DNA of 64,000 nt, from assembly GCF_027409185.1 (NCBI RefSeq), contig NC_084478.1, positions 80,149,624 through 80,213,623 of the forward strand, written 5' to 3'. A model generated the notes under the pieces. The model was not told where the DNA came from and searched no databases. It was given only the letters and a program-made list of their open reading frames with translations. This DNA comes from Cynocephalus volans. Taxonomy: Eukaryota > Chordata > Mammalia > Dermoptera > Cynocephalidae. Positions 15,846-27,904 of this stretch are shown piece by piece (positions within the stretch are counted from its first letter, which is position 1; every line of letters begins with the position of its first letter). Made by a program: the position numbers and the translations under genes.

Positions 15846-17535
15846 CAACCTGCCTCCCTTGCACAGGCCGTGTCCCAGCAGACCCCCGCGCAGGGTGCCT
15901 CTGTGGGCTAGGAATCAATCAGGCAGCCTCCCTCTGCCTCTGTACCTTTAAGCTGATACAAGTCTGGGCTGCACTCTGCTGGCCCCCTGCACGAAGGCCT
16001 CTCCAATCTTAATCGGGTTGCTGTCCTCATCTCCCCTCTCCCCCAAAGCTCTGGGTTCCTGCAGCTGAAGCTTCCTCTAAGCATCTCAGGCCTCCTAATG
16101 AAACTGCAAAAATAATCCTTCCTTCCTCCTCTGCTGCCGCTGCCGCCACCGCTGCCACCTCCTCCTCCTCCTCTTCTGCTGCCACTCATCTTGGACCAGG
16201 AGCTGGGAGGAGGTCTGACCCCTAACATGCTGAAATTCTTTCTTGTATCTGAATCCAGTGTGGCATCAGACATGTGGACTCCCTTACCTTGGGTGACTGA
16301 CAGAGCAAGGGCCCTCTCCTTCCCGAGGGATACTTGTTTCCTGTTCTGTGAATTAGAATTGGAGAAGTCACTGGGGGGCCCTCGGAGTGATTTCTCTTCA
16401 GGATTGTGATCAGTGGCTTCTTGTCAACCCTGGGGAATAATTTCAGTGAGGCCCTACAGGGTTAGCATTATGGGATTTCATATTATTCTCAGTGACTTGA
16501 AGGACTGAACTGGGAGTCTGCTCATCAAGTATGACAGTTGGGTGGGGTTGCTGACACCTCAGAAACCAGGAATAGAATTCTTCGAAGTGACCCTGACAAA
16601 ATGAGGGAGATGAACCATCACAACCAAGATGATGCTCAGAGGGGACAAACACCAGGTAGTATGTACGAAGACCCAAACTCAGAACTAATATACTAATATG
16701 GTCCGTGGGACAAGAGAGATGGGCAGTGATTGACTTGGAACATGTATAGTTAAAGAAGAAGAAGAAGAAGAAGAGGAAGAGGAGGAGGAGGAGGAAGAAG
16801 AAGAACGGGCAGAGGGTGTCAGGGTGGGTCACAAGTTGGATGAATCCTATGGAAAACCAGTGTGGAACTGGTTTTCTCCCACTTTCTCTCCCTCCCTCCC
16901 TTATTTTCTTTCTTCTTGCCAAAACTAATGTGGATACTAGCATATAGTAACAAAAATATAGCATGGAGGAGCTGGGAAGTAATCAAAGTGTGAGTTTTAG
17001 ACCTAGAAGTAACCCTGGAATCATCTAGTCCAACCCACTTACTTTAGAGTTAAGCCCAGAAAAGTCCATCAGTCCATCATTGTTAGTGTTAGAAACGGAC
17101 CTAGAATGCAACCCAGTAATGTGTGGACCTTCCCACAGTCCTACTCAGCCTGTTCCACCCTACCTGCCGTTGGTTATGTCTTTCAACGCGCGAACGGGTC
17201 TACCCTTAGTCAGCACATTTTTAGCATATATGGGAAAGCTGCAGAGGGTCTGGAGAAGAACAGAAACAATGTACCAAAGGATTAGGTGTTTGTTTGTATG
17301 TTTAATTTAGAAAGGAGGAAGCTAATGAGGTAAGGCTCAGTGGTTGTGGAGCACCTACTATGTGACTAGTGTATATAATCATCTTCGAAAATTTAACTTC
17401 TACATAAGGACAGAGCTGATGACCTGTTCTCCATTTCTTCTGAGAATGACAAAGGGGAAAATGAGATTAAGTGAAGCACAAGGAAAAACTTCGCTATGGA
17501 TAGGAGATGATCATGAGCATTTAGTAGTCATCAAT
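15846..17535. other. Intergenic sequence downstream of NLGN3
   Basis: It contains a GCC/CTC trinucleotide-rich patch at 16125-16187 and a purine microsatellite at about 16755-16806. No gene or mobile element is recognised. A minus-strand frame through the GCC/CTC patch reads Gly/Ser/Arg-rich and looks like a by-product of composition. Confidence 0.7.
16755..16806. repeat. (GAA)n/(GAG)n purine microsatellite
   Basis: Imperfect GAA and GAG triplets in a row, all purine on the + strand. Confidence 0.9.
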
Positions 17536-17544
17536 AACAGTTGC

Positions 17545-17632
17545 GCTGGCTGGTTAGCTCAGTTGGTTAGAGCATGGTGTTATAACACCAAGGTCAAGGG
17601 TTCAAATCCCTTTACCGTCCAGCCACCAAAAA

Positions 17633-17662
<30 letters not shown>
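17545..17662 (+). mobile_element. tRNA-Ile-derived SINE, monomer
   Basis: The body starts GCTGGCTGGTTAGCTCAGTTGG, with A box TAGCTCAGTTGG and B box GGTTCAAATCC, and ends in CCAGCCACCAAAAATAAATA with an (AAAT)n tail. The 9-bp duplication AACAGTTGC flanks it at 17536-17544 and 17663-17671. Its tRNA-like part resembles tRNA-Ile (the TTAGAGCATGGTG and TAACACCAAGGTCAAGGG stretches) but it is a retroposon, not a tRNA gene. Confidence 0.92.
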
Positions 17663-17663
<1 letters not shown>

Positions 17664-17671
17664 ACAGTTGC

Positions 17672-18459
17672 CAAACAACGAATGGCTACTAAGGAAAGCA
17701 CTGATATTCTTCATCTTCCTGAGAGCAGAGGATGAGATTCCATGACCTTGTGAGTCTTTGTTCTTATGTTCCAACCTTTGATTGATCCATTTCAGATATT
17801 ACCAAACTGGGCCTCCTATTCTGGAGATGGGGGGGTTAGGAGGCTAAGTTAGGAGGTTCTCTGTTTTGGGACGATTTAGACACTGCCTCTTCTCTAAGAA
17901 CTCAAGGTGCCATAGTAAACCCAGCTCCAGTTCTGTTAGGGACACATCAGTGACAGATTATGGTTGGTCTTCACACCTTTGAAAGGTCCGGGTGGAAGAG
18001 GTGACTTCCAAGACAGGCAGGATTTCAATCTAATTGACAGTCAATTCTGTGCCTATGTAGCTTGATGTTCTCAGCCCCATTGCGGACTGCCAGCCCTGAG
18101 CCCAGCTAAAACTCCCAGCTCTTTGTTTAAAGAGAAGCTGAGGATATACTTGGATTTTATTTCACATTGCAAAAATCATTAGTGCCTAGATTGTCTCCAG
18201 TCTGCATTCTTAGGCTTATCTGGTTTCTCTTTTAGTCCTTTAGGGAGTTGGACACAGCTATCTTGAGATCTGAATTTGTGGTGTGTGAAGGGTCAGAGGA
18301 TGGTCACTGTGGAAATCTCCATAGGAAGTATGGTTACCAGGACTATAGGCCTGGCCCTGTGCTAGTTTATATATCATCAGGGATAGAAGACACCTACTTT
18401 GGGGTGCATACTAACAGGAAGACAAACCTGAACCATGATTAAAAGAAGGAAATGCATAA
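17672..18459. other. Intergenic, nothing recognised
   Basis: No family resemblance in open frames and no recognised repeat boundary; presumably diverged unique sequence. Confidence 0.6.
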
Positions 18460-18760
18460 TCTAGTATGTGACTTCAATTAAAAGGTAAAGGTTAAAGGGA
18501 CTGGAGAAAATGTAAGAAAGGCTATGGTGAGATTGAGGTGGGTGGGTGGATGAGTGGAGTAGGGCATTCCAAATTGGGAGAAAAACCTCAGCCAGAGCAT
18601 GGAGATGAGAAGGTCTAAGCATGCTTAAGAAGCAGTGAGGGAACTGGCCTGACCAAAGTAGTGGGTTCAGGTTAAACCATGGAAAATCAAATTGGCAAAG
18701 CAGGTTGTGGAGGTCTTCATAACAGCAGAACAGTTCGAGTATTATTGGGTGAATGATGGG
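18460..18760 (-). repeat. Possible L2 LINE fragment, antisense
   Basis: Phrases such as 'gggcattccaaattgggaga' and 'cagagcatggagatgagaag' resemble the reverse complement of L2 coding and 3' sequence, strongly diverged. Confidence 0.35.
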
Positions 18761-19109
18761 ATGCCCTGACTGTACTCTTTTGCTACTGTCTTTATAGTGA
18801 GAACACAAAACCTCCTCAGCTCCTCTTTTGTTCCTTCTCTTCTTCAAGGAGAAGGATTTTCAGACAAGAAAGGACAAGGTAAACACCAGAGAGAAGTTAC
18901 TGAAGGCAGTTTAGTCCAAGAGAGCCTTAGGCTACTCTGAGTAACTCCATCTCATAGTCCGGGTCAATAACGTCCAGGACACTTTGTGGACTTGTAGCTC
19001 AAGTTGCAGGACAACTGGTGGTGGCTTAAAAAGAAAACCCATGGAGAATGAAAGACATGCACACTGCAGCCTACAGATGGGCAAACATGGCCTCACCATT
19101 TTACAGATG

Positions 19110-20391
19110 GGAAAAGGTGAATACCACAAATTGTAGATCAATAAATTTGATATTGATTGAAGGCAAGACTCTAGGACAAATGATTAAAAGAAAGGATGGT
19201 TGGTGAGCACTTACAAAAGGAAGTGGAGATTACTCAGTCCCTACATGGATTCAGGAAAAACAAATCATTCCCCACTCAGTTCATTTCCTTTGATAGGGTG
19301 ACTGCATGGGTAGATGAGAGACATGTGACACCCACAGTGTATCTGGAGTTCAACAAAACGTTCTCTCAGTACTCTTGGGACGATATAGAGAAATGCAGTG
19401 TGGGTAAAGGTAAACTTAGGAGGATTCTTTGCTGGTTGAACAACTACACACAAAAGGGTTTTGTTTTAATGTCACTAGATCACATTTATGAATTACACAA
19501 AGCTGGCAAAGTCCCTTATTTGAATTCTAAAATGTAACAGGACAAGTGTAGGATGTGAGAGATGTGGGTTAGAGGTTTTTAGAATAAATGAAAGCTCATC
19601 ATGTGTCATGAGTCAAAAGCATGGTTTGGTTGCTACAAAAAGTATTGTGATCTTGGGCTGTATTAATAAGAGTATAGCATTCAGAATAATGGAGGTGATC
19701 ACCTTGTGCTACTCTGCACTGGTCAGACCACATCTGATGCCTTCTCTTCACTCATGGGCACTGGACTTCTAGGAAGATAAGTATCTAGAGAAGAGTGGTG
19801 AGAATAGTGAGCGGACTGGAGAATCCCTGGAGAAATTTGTCTACTGTCAGCAAATTATTACTAGGTTCATGGGGAAGAGGAAGCTGTAGATTTGTTCTGC
19901 GTGACTCCGAGGGCTCCAAGATCTAATGGATGGAAGTTATAGAAAAGTAGATTTTGGTTCAACATAAGGAAGATGCTCTTTTTCCTTTCTTTTTTATAAT
20001 GAAAAATCATAATAAAAGTTTCAGCTCATGATTCCAGACTTTTGAAGTCCTTTAAAGTTTATTACCCACAGTTTAAAAAACAAAGGAAAAAAGTCCTAAC
20101 CCCATCATCCTAATATAAGCATTTTGCTGTGTTTAGGAAGAACTTTGTATTGATTAGTAGCACTCTGCAATTAGAATGAACTGCCCCCCGCCCCCATTGC
20201 TTTTCAGCCTTTTGTCTAAGATCAAGTGTAGAATGAACTTCCCCAAAGGCAGGCAGTTCTCTATCACCAGAGATATTCAAGCAGTGACTGGACAACCACT
20301 CCACGTATGTGATGCCAAGGAGATAAAAGCATCTGATAAAGGACTGAACCAGATGACCTCTAGGGTTACTGAGATTCTATGATACCTGAGC
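19110..20391 (+). mobile_element. CR1/L3 LINE remnant, sense
   Basis: Blocks in order match the mammalian L3 (CR1) LINE: a reverse-transcriptase-region segment, 'attacacaaagctggc', then 'tcttgggctgtattaataag', 'ctctgcactggtcagaccac', 'ttttggttcaacataaggaa', 'ttcaagcagtgactggacaa' and the terminal 'gatgacctctagggttactg' plus 'agattctatga'. The reading frame is broken throughout and an A/T-rich stretch interrupts it at about 19980-20170. This is a very old fossil. Confidence 0.8.
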
Positions 20392-20539
20392 TTGAAGGTC
20401 TCATGGAAAGTATTCAGAAAAATATTTCCGGAGCCTAGGTGCAGGGCAGGCTGGAGGAGGAGCGACTGGAAGCAGAGACAATAACTAGTTAAGAGGTACC
20501 TACTCTAAGGGCTACAACTATTTTCACCTCCACCCCGCC

Positions 20540-21400
20540 CCCACTTGAATCCCCAAATTACAGTGTTAGAAGCAGCCTTAATGGTTGTCTAGATCCCCTC
20601 CCTTATGATCTGATGTTTGATTCCTTTCTGCAACCTGTTTGCCAAGTAGTCATCTTGCCTTTGTTTAAATACCTCCAGTGACAGATAATCTCTTCCTCAA
20701 AGGAGACCATTGCATATTGGATCATCTGAAACCATTATGAAATTCTTCCTTAGGTTGAGTCAAAATTGGTTTTCCCATAGCACCCACCCTTTACTATGGA
20801 TCGCAACCTCTTACAAAGCAAAATAAGGTAAATCACTCTTCTATATTATGAATCTTCCAATACTTGAAAACTGGATCCCGAACCACCACCATCACCCTGT
20901 TGTTCCCTTCTCCAGGTTAAACAGCTCTAACAGTTCATACACAATGATATTTAAGTCCCCTCATGCTCCTGGTCTCTCTCTTCTGTACATGCTCCTGGTG
21001 GCTAATGTCCTGTTCATGCATGGTGTCCAAGACTAAAGACAATCCTCTGCTATGGTGTAATGAACAGAGAAGAAGGCAGACTGTAATCTCCCTTATTCTA
21101 GACCTGAACACATTAACATTTGGAGCAGCTAGTGTCAAAAATAATGAGCTTACAGTCACCTCAAACACCTAAAACCTTTTCACACAGATTGTTATGAACT
21201 TATGTCTGCCCTACCTTGCATTTAAGCATTTGGTTTTGACGAACTTGAGTATGAAACTTTACATTTCATCTTCCTTGTTCATTATGGCCTCTTGGGATCT
21301 TTCTGAAACCAGCTTCACATAATTTACAAATTTGATCTGCATGCCATCAATGTCCTTATCCAAATCATTAAATTATTGGACAGGCCAGGGACCTCCCTCC
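20540..21400 (-). mobile_element. CR1/L3 LINE remnant, antisense
   Basis: The + strand shows the reverse complement of L3: 'gaaattcttccttaggttga', 'tgaatcttccaatacttgaa', 'ctccaggttaaacagctcta', 'ctgtacatgctcctggtggc', and at the far end 'catgccatcaatgtccttat' with 'ccaaatcattaaa', which matches the antisense of the conserved polymerase region. With the preceding sense copy it forms a tail-to-tail pair. Confidence 0.75.
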
Positions 21401-21704
21401 AGGCTGACAAAAGATCCATTAGTCACCAGTGGTGGATATACCTTACTGTCCTGTCTTCACCCTGCCTCTTCCCTTCTTATCCACAAGGACATCTCACACC
21501 AGTACATTCTTGAACAAAATATGATTGCAATCTGAAATCCTCTTTGAAAACAGGGTGTAGGGAGGAAAAGAGAGCAGGAACAAAAAGGAGAGGAGTTTGA
21601 CCTTTATTTTAGATCTTTTCCTCCCTTTTCCCCAGTCCGCAGGATGAGCCCCATGGTTTCAGTCTCCAAGAAGGAATTTCCAGCCAACAGCTCAGGTGTA
21701 GAAA

Positions 21705-21940
21705 GATGAAAGAACTGGATTTAGGATCAGAAAAACTGCATTCAGATCCATTGTCTGCTTCTTCCTAGACATATAACCTTTGGCAAGTTGTTTAACTTCT
21801 CTGAGTCTATTTGTTCATCTGTAAAATAAGGCCAATTACACCTACCTCACAGGGTTGTTGTGAGGATTACATGGGAAAATATGTGAATGTGCTTTGTAAA
21901 CTGTAAGCACTCTACAACTTTAAGATATTATTATGGTTTA
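21705..21940 (+). repeat. MIR SINE
   Basis: Contains 'aactggatttaggatcagaa', 'tctgtaaaataaggccaatt', 'cctacctcacagggttgttg' and 'tgaggattacatgggaaaat', in MIR order. Confidence 0.85.
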
Positions 21941-21944
21941 TTGA

Positions 21945-22440
21945 GTGCCTACTGTGTTCATCAGTGTAGGGTATAAAGATATAAATAAGACATGGTCCTT
22001 GCCTTCGGGGAGCTCACTGTTTTGCAGGGGAGGTGTATTCACAAGTAACCATAATATAAAATAGAAGAACAGGCCAAGTGGCACAAGTTGTTATGGTAAT
22101 TAAGAAGAGGAGGCAGTCCCTTCAGACTGGGGAAAATCAAAAAAGGCTTCATGGGGGCTGGGGCCCGTGGCTCACTTGGGAGAGTGCGGTGTTGATAACA
22201 CGAAGGCCATGGGTTCGGATCCTTTATAGGGATGGCTGGTTCACTCACTGGGTGAGTGTGGTGCTGACAACACCAAGCCAAGGGTTAAGATCCCCTTACC
22301 AGTCATCTTTCTTAAAAAAAAAAAAAAAAAAAAAAGGCTTCATGGAGCTTGATCTGTACCTTGAGGGATCTGACAGAAATAGTTGAGAGAGGACAGCATT
22401 CTAGGTGGAGGAATGGGAATTTATGGAGCATGTCTGAGGT
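21945..22440 (-). repeat. L2 LINE 3' part, antisense, split by a SINE
   Basis: 'ttattgagtgcctactgtgt', 'gacatggtccttgccttcgg' and 'ggagctcactgttttgcagg' match antisense L2. After the inserted SINE the L2 pattern resumes with 'gatctgtaccttgagggatc' and 'gacagcattctaggtggagg'. Confidence 0.6.
22155..22335 (+). mobile_element. tRNA-Ile-derived SINE, dimer
   Basis: Two tRNA-like units in tandem: the first with B box GGTTCGGATCC, the second beginning GATGGCTGGTTCACTCACTGGG and ending 'gatccccttaccagtcatct', then an A tail. The duplication GGCTTCATGG (plus preceding A's) flanks it at 22145-22154 and 22336-22345. Confidence 0.92.
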
Positions 22441-24725
22441 GCTGGAAGCAGTCCTGTTTGACTGTAAGAGGCCATAAGGCTGGTCAGCCACATTACAACT
22501 TTTTTAGACACCATCATTCCCAGCATACCCATGATAGAGTGTTCAGTCCTCTAAGAGGGACCAGAATTAGAGCAGAGCCTCCTAGGTCTCATGCCTGTTG
22601 CTCTTCAGCTGACCTCTGTGGAGAAAAATAACTCTTCTGGAGAATGAAGACATCTGGAAAGATTCCAGGAAAATCACCTTTTCCTTATGTGAAGCTGAGA
22701 AATAGGTCTCCAAGAAGAGCAGGGACTAAGGTCACATTTAAATCCTAGGAATCTTTAGCTGGAAGTGGCTCTAGCTTAAGGATTCAAGCACTTTCATTTA
22801 AGGAGGGTTATCCACCATATCTGAAAGGCTTCTTACTCTTCAATTCCATGTGGGGAGCAGGGAGGGAGAAGAAAATAGTTCAAGGGCTCTCAAGGTCCAT
22901 TTCTTGATAGTTTCTTCGGAGCTATGGTTATGATTTGATGCCACCTGGTGTCAGCCACAGGGTATAGCACCCTCTTGCAGCAGCCTCCTCCCCTCCTTCC
23001 TCTGTTCAGAGCGCGCTGTATTGCTGACCCGCATCTAGGGATGGAGCTAGCTTCCTTCTAGTACGGTAGAGCCAGCCATTCAGAGGCACTCTGGGGTATG
23101 CGTAATGGAAAAGAAGAGGGAGAAAGGGAAAGTGTTGCTCCGAGCCTTGTGGTTGTCCTTTCCTATGTTGCCTACGTTTCTATTTTCCCCAGCGAACCCC
23201 TGGGAATATGTACATTCCCCAGAGTACAACAGAGTTTCTCCACCCACTCCCCACTCACACTCTTATGATGGCTTGAATATCTGTAACAGATGACACAAGA
23301 TCTCTCCCACAGGCTCGACCAAGAGAAATTGTCATGAGACTCTTGGGTGGCCAAGGGAGTAACAGTAAACGGGTCTGGTTTCCCCATGAGCTCAGGTTTA
23401 AGCGTTTCTTCCTGAGTGGGCTATACTGTTCTAGAATGCCTGAGTTAGAATGACTACTCCATTAGAAACCTGTTCCTTTGAGGTTACATTTAGGATTCCT
23501 ACAGCCCCTCTAAAAGGCTAGGGAAGGGAGAACCAGTGCCTCGGAGAATAGAACAGATGATGGTCCCGTTTTCCCACAAACCCCATACCTGAATAGATTC
23601 AAAGTGGTCAGTAAAATTAAAACTGGAGTGGTCTGATGATCCCTCTTAATGGGGTATTAGGAGGGGATAGATTGAGGGGATGTCCAGAACTGAGTAAGGA
23701 CAAGACTAAGCCAGTGAAAAGGTTAATTCCTCTGCCACTGCCTCCATTCCCTGAAGTCTGAGTTTCTGTTGTGCCCCACCCTCTCAGGCATAGCCTTTTC
23801 AGGCTCTTCTGGGTGCTGATGATTCCTGGGCCAGCTCTTGGTATATAATGTCGATTGCAGGTGGGGGCACGAAAAGGGCCGGAGTGCAAAAGAAAGAAAT
23901 CGTCAACTAGATCAGAATGCTTCAATTCTTGGATCAATCTTTTTCTGTGCCCCAGCTCTTCCCTGGTCCCTACAATACAGGGGTGCATGAGTGAGGCTCC
24001 CTCACTGTACTGGCCAAGAAATGAACAAATCCCCTCACCCCCCCCCCTTTTTTTTTTTTTTGAGTCCAAAATTTAAGACACTATAAATCCCTTTTTATCC
24101 TTTAGTTAAAACAGGGTTGGAATTTTTCACAAGTAACATTTGCTAGGAAACTAACAGGTAAGAAAGTAACAAAAGAACATACAAACAAATGGGATTATGA
24201 AGCTCACATTTGTTACTCCGGATCAACTAAAGTTTAACCGGAGAGGAACTTATCTGATGCAATGTACGGAGCACCTAACCAAATCCTTTTTTTGTCAGGG
24301 CAATCTTTCCAAACAGGTGAGAGGTCAGAGGTTAGCCCAAGCTGCCTAGACTTGAGCCTGACATGGATGTGAGGCGACGCACAGTTCCTGGCAGAACCGG
24401 CTTTCCACGTTGCTCCCAGTGCAGAGACCCTAGTGGCTACCTTCTATCCTGGCATCTCCTGCCTTCTGGTTCTGCAGTCACCCTGGCCCCTGGGCCTCCC
24501 CCACCTTCCCCCACCCCTTTCAGGCTCCCTGAAGTAGAAAAGCCCCAGTGAAACTCCACCCCTTCCCACAGTTTTGATGACATTTATCAGGGCGTGGGTT
24601 CTGACAAATACAAACGTGCTTATGAGTCTAATTTTACAAAAATATTTGGAATTGAGACTGCTTCTGAAAACCTGATCCTACGGTGGTCCTTTCCTATTGT
24701 TCTCAGCTAGTGTTTCGTTTTAGTC
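22441..24725. other. Intergenic, no gene recognised
   Basis: Mostly unique-looking sequence with no identifiable element, except a C-then-T homopolymer junction at about 24040-24061. Open frames lack family resemblance. Confidence 0.6.
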
Positions 24726-24739
24726 CCCTAAAGTAGCCA

Positions 24740-25130
24740 TGTGACCTTGATGGCAAACGCCATCTTCCTCCGAGGCCTGGCTGCGCCGCATCACACTCCT
24801 CTGAAGGCCCGCTCCATCTCTGTCTTTTCCGATTTCAAAGGCTTTAGACCGCCCACCAAGACCCTTTTTCCGGTCTGAGAGGCCCGGGAGGCTCTTAGGT
24901 CATTTGCGGAGCAGACGTGATTGACATGATCTGCGTCTAATGAATGCTTGTCTCTTTCCCAGCTCAGATTACTAGTTCCGCTCCCTTTCCCAGCTTCTTT
25001 TTGATGACTCATCCCTCAAATTCTTCGCACACGCCGCGCTTGTGCCCGCCCCGCCCCTCCCGTCCTTTCTTCCTTCGCTCCTGGTTGAGCAACCCACCCC
25101 CCGCCCCCGCCTTGGGGGAATGGTTTTTGA
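24740..25130. promoter_or_regulatory. CpG-containing GC-rich block, possible distal regulatory element
   Basis: CpG dinucleotides are more frequent here than in the surrounding intergenic DNA. There is a GC-box-like run at 25047-25060 (CGCCCCGCCCCTCC) and an AP-1-like TGACTCA inside 'tgatgactcatc' at about 25002-25013. No transcript or coding frame is apparent. It could be an enhancer or a minor promoter; this rests on composition and short motifs only. Confidence 0.3.
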
Positions 25131-26885
25131 GCCCTATCGGGTGTAGTTTTTACAGTGTATTTTAAACATATAGAAGCAAAAAACACACAATTTCCGCACA
25201 GGAAAGAGGAGGTTCATTTCCTTATAAGGAGCTTAACTCCTCAGTGTTCTTTGAGCCTTTGCGTTACACACGAGGGAGTGGGTGAGGGAGAAACGACAGA
25301 CCGGCTTTTGCCTCACTTTCCAGTTCAGCGCCAGACCCCAGGCAGCTCTGGGTTCCTAGCAAAGGTCAAACTGCCCTGCTCCAACAGCCGCAGAGCGGTA
25401 CAGTTAGGGGTGGAAGTTTACGAACATTTCTATGGGTCTCTCGGGAATCTGCGTCAGGCACATATGACAACTTTGCGGGGGACGGCAGCCCTAAAGAGAC
25501 TTGAACAGACTTTCAGTAGTTAATGGGGGGAGCAGGAAGGGGGGCAAGAAAAGTAGGGAGGGGAGACAACTAAGATGCTGTACTGGACCCAGACCCCTTC
25601 AATAGGTGAATGAATGGACTTTCACCTGCGCAAGGGACCCAAGCCATGCCATACCCCTGCCCATCCTCACAGCATGCTTTCCTGGATAAAGTCAAGTGAA
25701 GCCAGTAGATCTGTAATAGGAAGTCGGCAAGGATCTGGCTGAAATTGTCCCATTTGGGCTGCTGCCTGTAGTCTCAGTGGCTCTTTTATGCTTACGCAAG
25801 CATAATCACTTTTCTGCTATGTCTCTTATCCCACAGCTAAGGCACGCGATTGAAAACTTCCCGTGTGACCTAGGTTTACCACCGCCTTGTATAGGGCTTT
25901 GTGCATAGTGAGTGCACAAGAAATTTCCCTGAGTCTGGGTATTATACCAAAGGCTAGAGATTCAGGGGTCACCCAGTCTGCAAAGTGCTCTCGGACTCAG
26001 GTATGTATTCTGAGGGAGCTTTTGCACTTTGGTATTGTGTCTCCAGGAGAGGAGAGTAGTTTGCCACTTGGGGAAACAAAGAAGGTGCTAAGAAATACAT
26101 AGGCACCTTTTCCCTCCTAGCCAACCCCACTGCTCTCCCTTTGGAGGCCCCTTGGCTAAGTCCCATCCACGGCTCATTTGCATTGTCCAGGCTTGCTCCT
26201 CTGGCCTCGGAGAGGAATGTAGCCAATGAAAAGGAAAGAGGCAGCATGCTTTCTGCCCCTGCTGCGGTGAAGAGTAAGTGGAGACACAAATCCTATCCCT
26301 CCCTGGTTTCTGCTTCCAGCTCTTCTCCTTCATCTTCATCACAAGACATTTCTGAAGCATTCTCTGTCCAAGGCTCTGTCTATCCTCATTAGTTTACACA
26401 CAGTCCTTGCCCTGACAATAGAGACAACAGGGCTGAGTGACATGGAAAATGCAGGAAGCACACATACATGTTGCGGGTGGGGGAAGAAGTGGGCTAATGT
26501 GTAAAATATATAATCCAAAAATATTCACACCAGCCACACCTTTGGGGGTTATTGCAAGTTGGGGCTAAGGAATCAGGATAAATGCATGTAATTACAGTGA
26601 AAAGTGGGGGTGGGCAATTGTGAAAGTTTTATATCTATCTAGGCAGATTGGGACCAGCAAGCTATCAGCTCTCAACTACAAAGGAGTCCTAGAGGAGGTG
26701 AGTGTCCTAGAAATAGCTGAGTGACAGAACCAAATGGCCATAAGGTATTTGCATCCTGAGGTGGGAGTAGGATTAGCTGATGGAATAGATTTTGATCAAG
26801 AAACAGAATAACCAATGATTGTCATTCCTTCTCCTTCTCCCCTCTCAACACACATTTGCTGAGTGCCAATTCTTTCCTAGATACT
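25131..26885. other. Intergenic, nothing recognised
   Basis: No repeat, RNA gene or coding frame that I can support. Confidence 0.6.
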
Positions 26886-26889
26886 GGAA

Positions 26890-27150
26890 ATGTAAAAATA
26901 ATAATGATAGCAAACAGTTCTTGAGTATTTACTATGTGCCAGGTACTGTGTTAAGCACATTATCTTATTTAAATCTCACAGTGACCTTATGATGTAGGTC
27001 TCATTATCTTGCCCATTTTGCAGATGAGCCAGCTGTGGTTCAAAGAGTTGAAGTGACTTGCCACAAGATCACACAACTATCTATAAATGGAAGAGGTGGG
27101 ATTTGAATCCATGCAGTTAGAGTCTGGAGCCCATGAATTTATCAGCATGC
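26890..27150 (-). repeat. MIR SINE, antisense
   Basis: 'tactatgtgccaggtactgt', 'cccattttgcagatgagcca' and 'gtgggatttgaatccatgca' follow antisense MIR in order. Confidence 0.85.
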
Positions 27151-27666
27151 TCTACCTAATCTTCTAGCTGGACAGTGATAGAAATGGGATTCCTTTGGTG
27201 GGAGGGAAAGCTAGAACAGAGAGGGTCAGGACTTTGAGGACATTCAGGTGGGCCAAGGTAAAGCAGAAGGTCCAGAAATAGCAGCAGACCTCCCAGCCAG
27301 CTCTTTAGACAGGCAGGTAGAACAAGCATCTGGGTAACCAGGATGCAGCAGAAACTAGGAGGAAGCCCAGACAGGCAGGTGGTTGGCAGCAAGTATTTGG
27401 CAGCCGGCAACAGAGGTACTGCCATGGGACCTGGGCTTCCAGAGCAGGATGCCAGATGTCAAAAGGTCTGGCAAGAACTAGATGAAGCACTATTCCTGTG
27501 AAAACTAAGGTGCCAGACAGGGCACCAAGATAGGACTCAGGAGCTGGGGGCATCAAAATAGCGGCTTAAGGCAGGGGCTTTTATACAACAAAAGAGAAAA
27601 CAGCCCAGTTATTAGAGCTAGGGACCAACTCCATTCATTTACCCTTCCATATATTCTTTCAACATC

Positions 27667-27775
27667 GTGGCTGGCTCAGTTGGTTAGAGCACGGTGCCGC
27701 TAACAGCGAGGTCCAGGGTTTGATCCCTGTGCCAGCCACCAAAAATAAAAAATAAAAAATAAAAATAAGTAAAAA
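27667..27775 (+). mobile_element. tRNA-Ile-derived SINE, monomer
   Basis: Begins GTGGCTGGCTCAGTTGGTTAG and ends 'ccagccaccaaaaataaaaa' with an A/T-rich tail; B box GGTTTGATCCC. The 5' end is slightly shortened relative to other copies. Immediately followed by a second SINE. Confidence 0.88.
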
Positions 27776-27800
27776 CATAAATAAACAAAAAAGAGTTATC

Positions 27801-27896
27801 TGGGCCTGGCTAGTTAGCTCAGTTCGTTACAGCGTGGTTTAACACCAAGGTCAAAGGTTCAGATCCTCGTACCAGCCAGCTGCAAAAAAAAAAAAA
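27801..27896 (+). mobile_element. tRNA-Ile-derived SINE, monomer
   Basis: Begins TGGGCCTGGCTAGTTAGCTC, contains 'aacaccaaggtcaaaggttc' and ends 'accagccagctgc' plus an A run. It lies head-to-tail behind the previous copy. Confidence 0.88.
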
Positions 27897-27904
27897 CCCC
27901 CAAA

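Noticed and set aside
16125-16190. Gly/Ser/Arg-rich minus-strand frame
   Set aside because: Results from the GCC/CTC triplet patch; no conserved domain.
17545-17622. Possible tRNA-Ile gene
   Set aside because: A and B boxes are present, but the cloverleaf is imperfect and an A-rich tail and target duplication mark it as a SINE; the same holds for all similar copies.
19196-19537. 113-codon frame that looks like a small gene
   Set aside because: It is part of the CR1/L3 reverse-transcriptase remnant.
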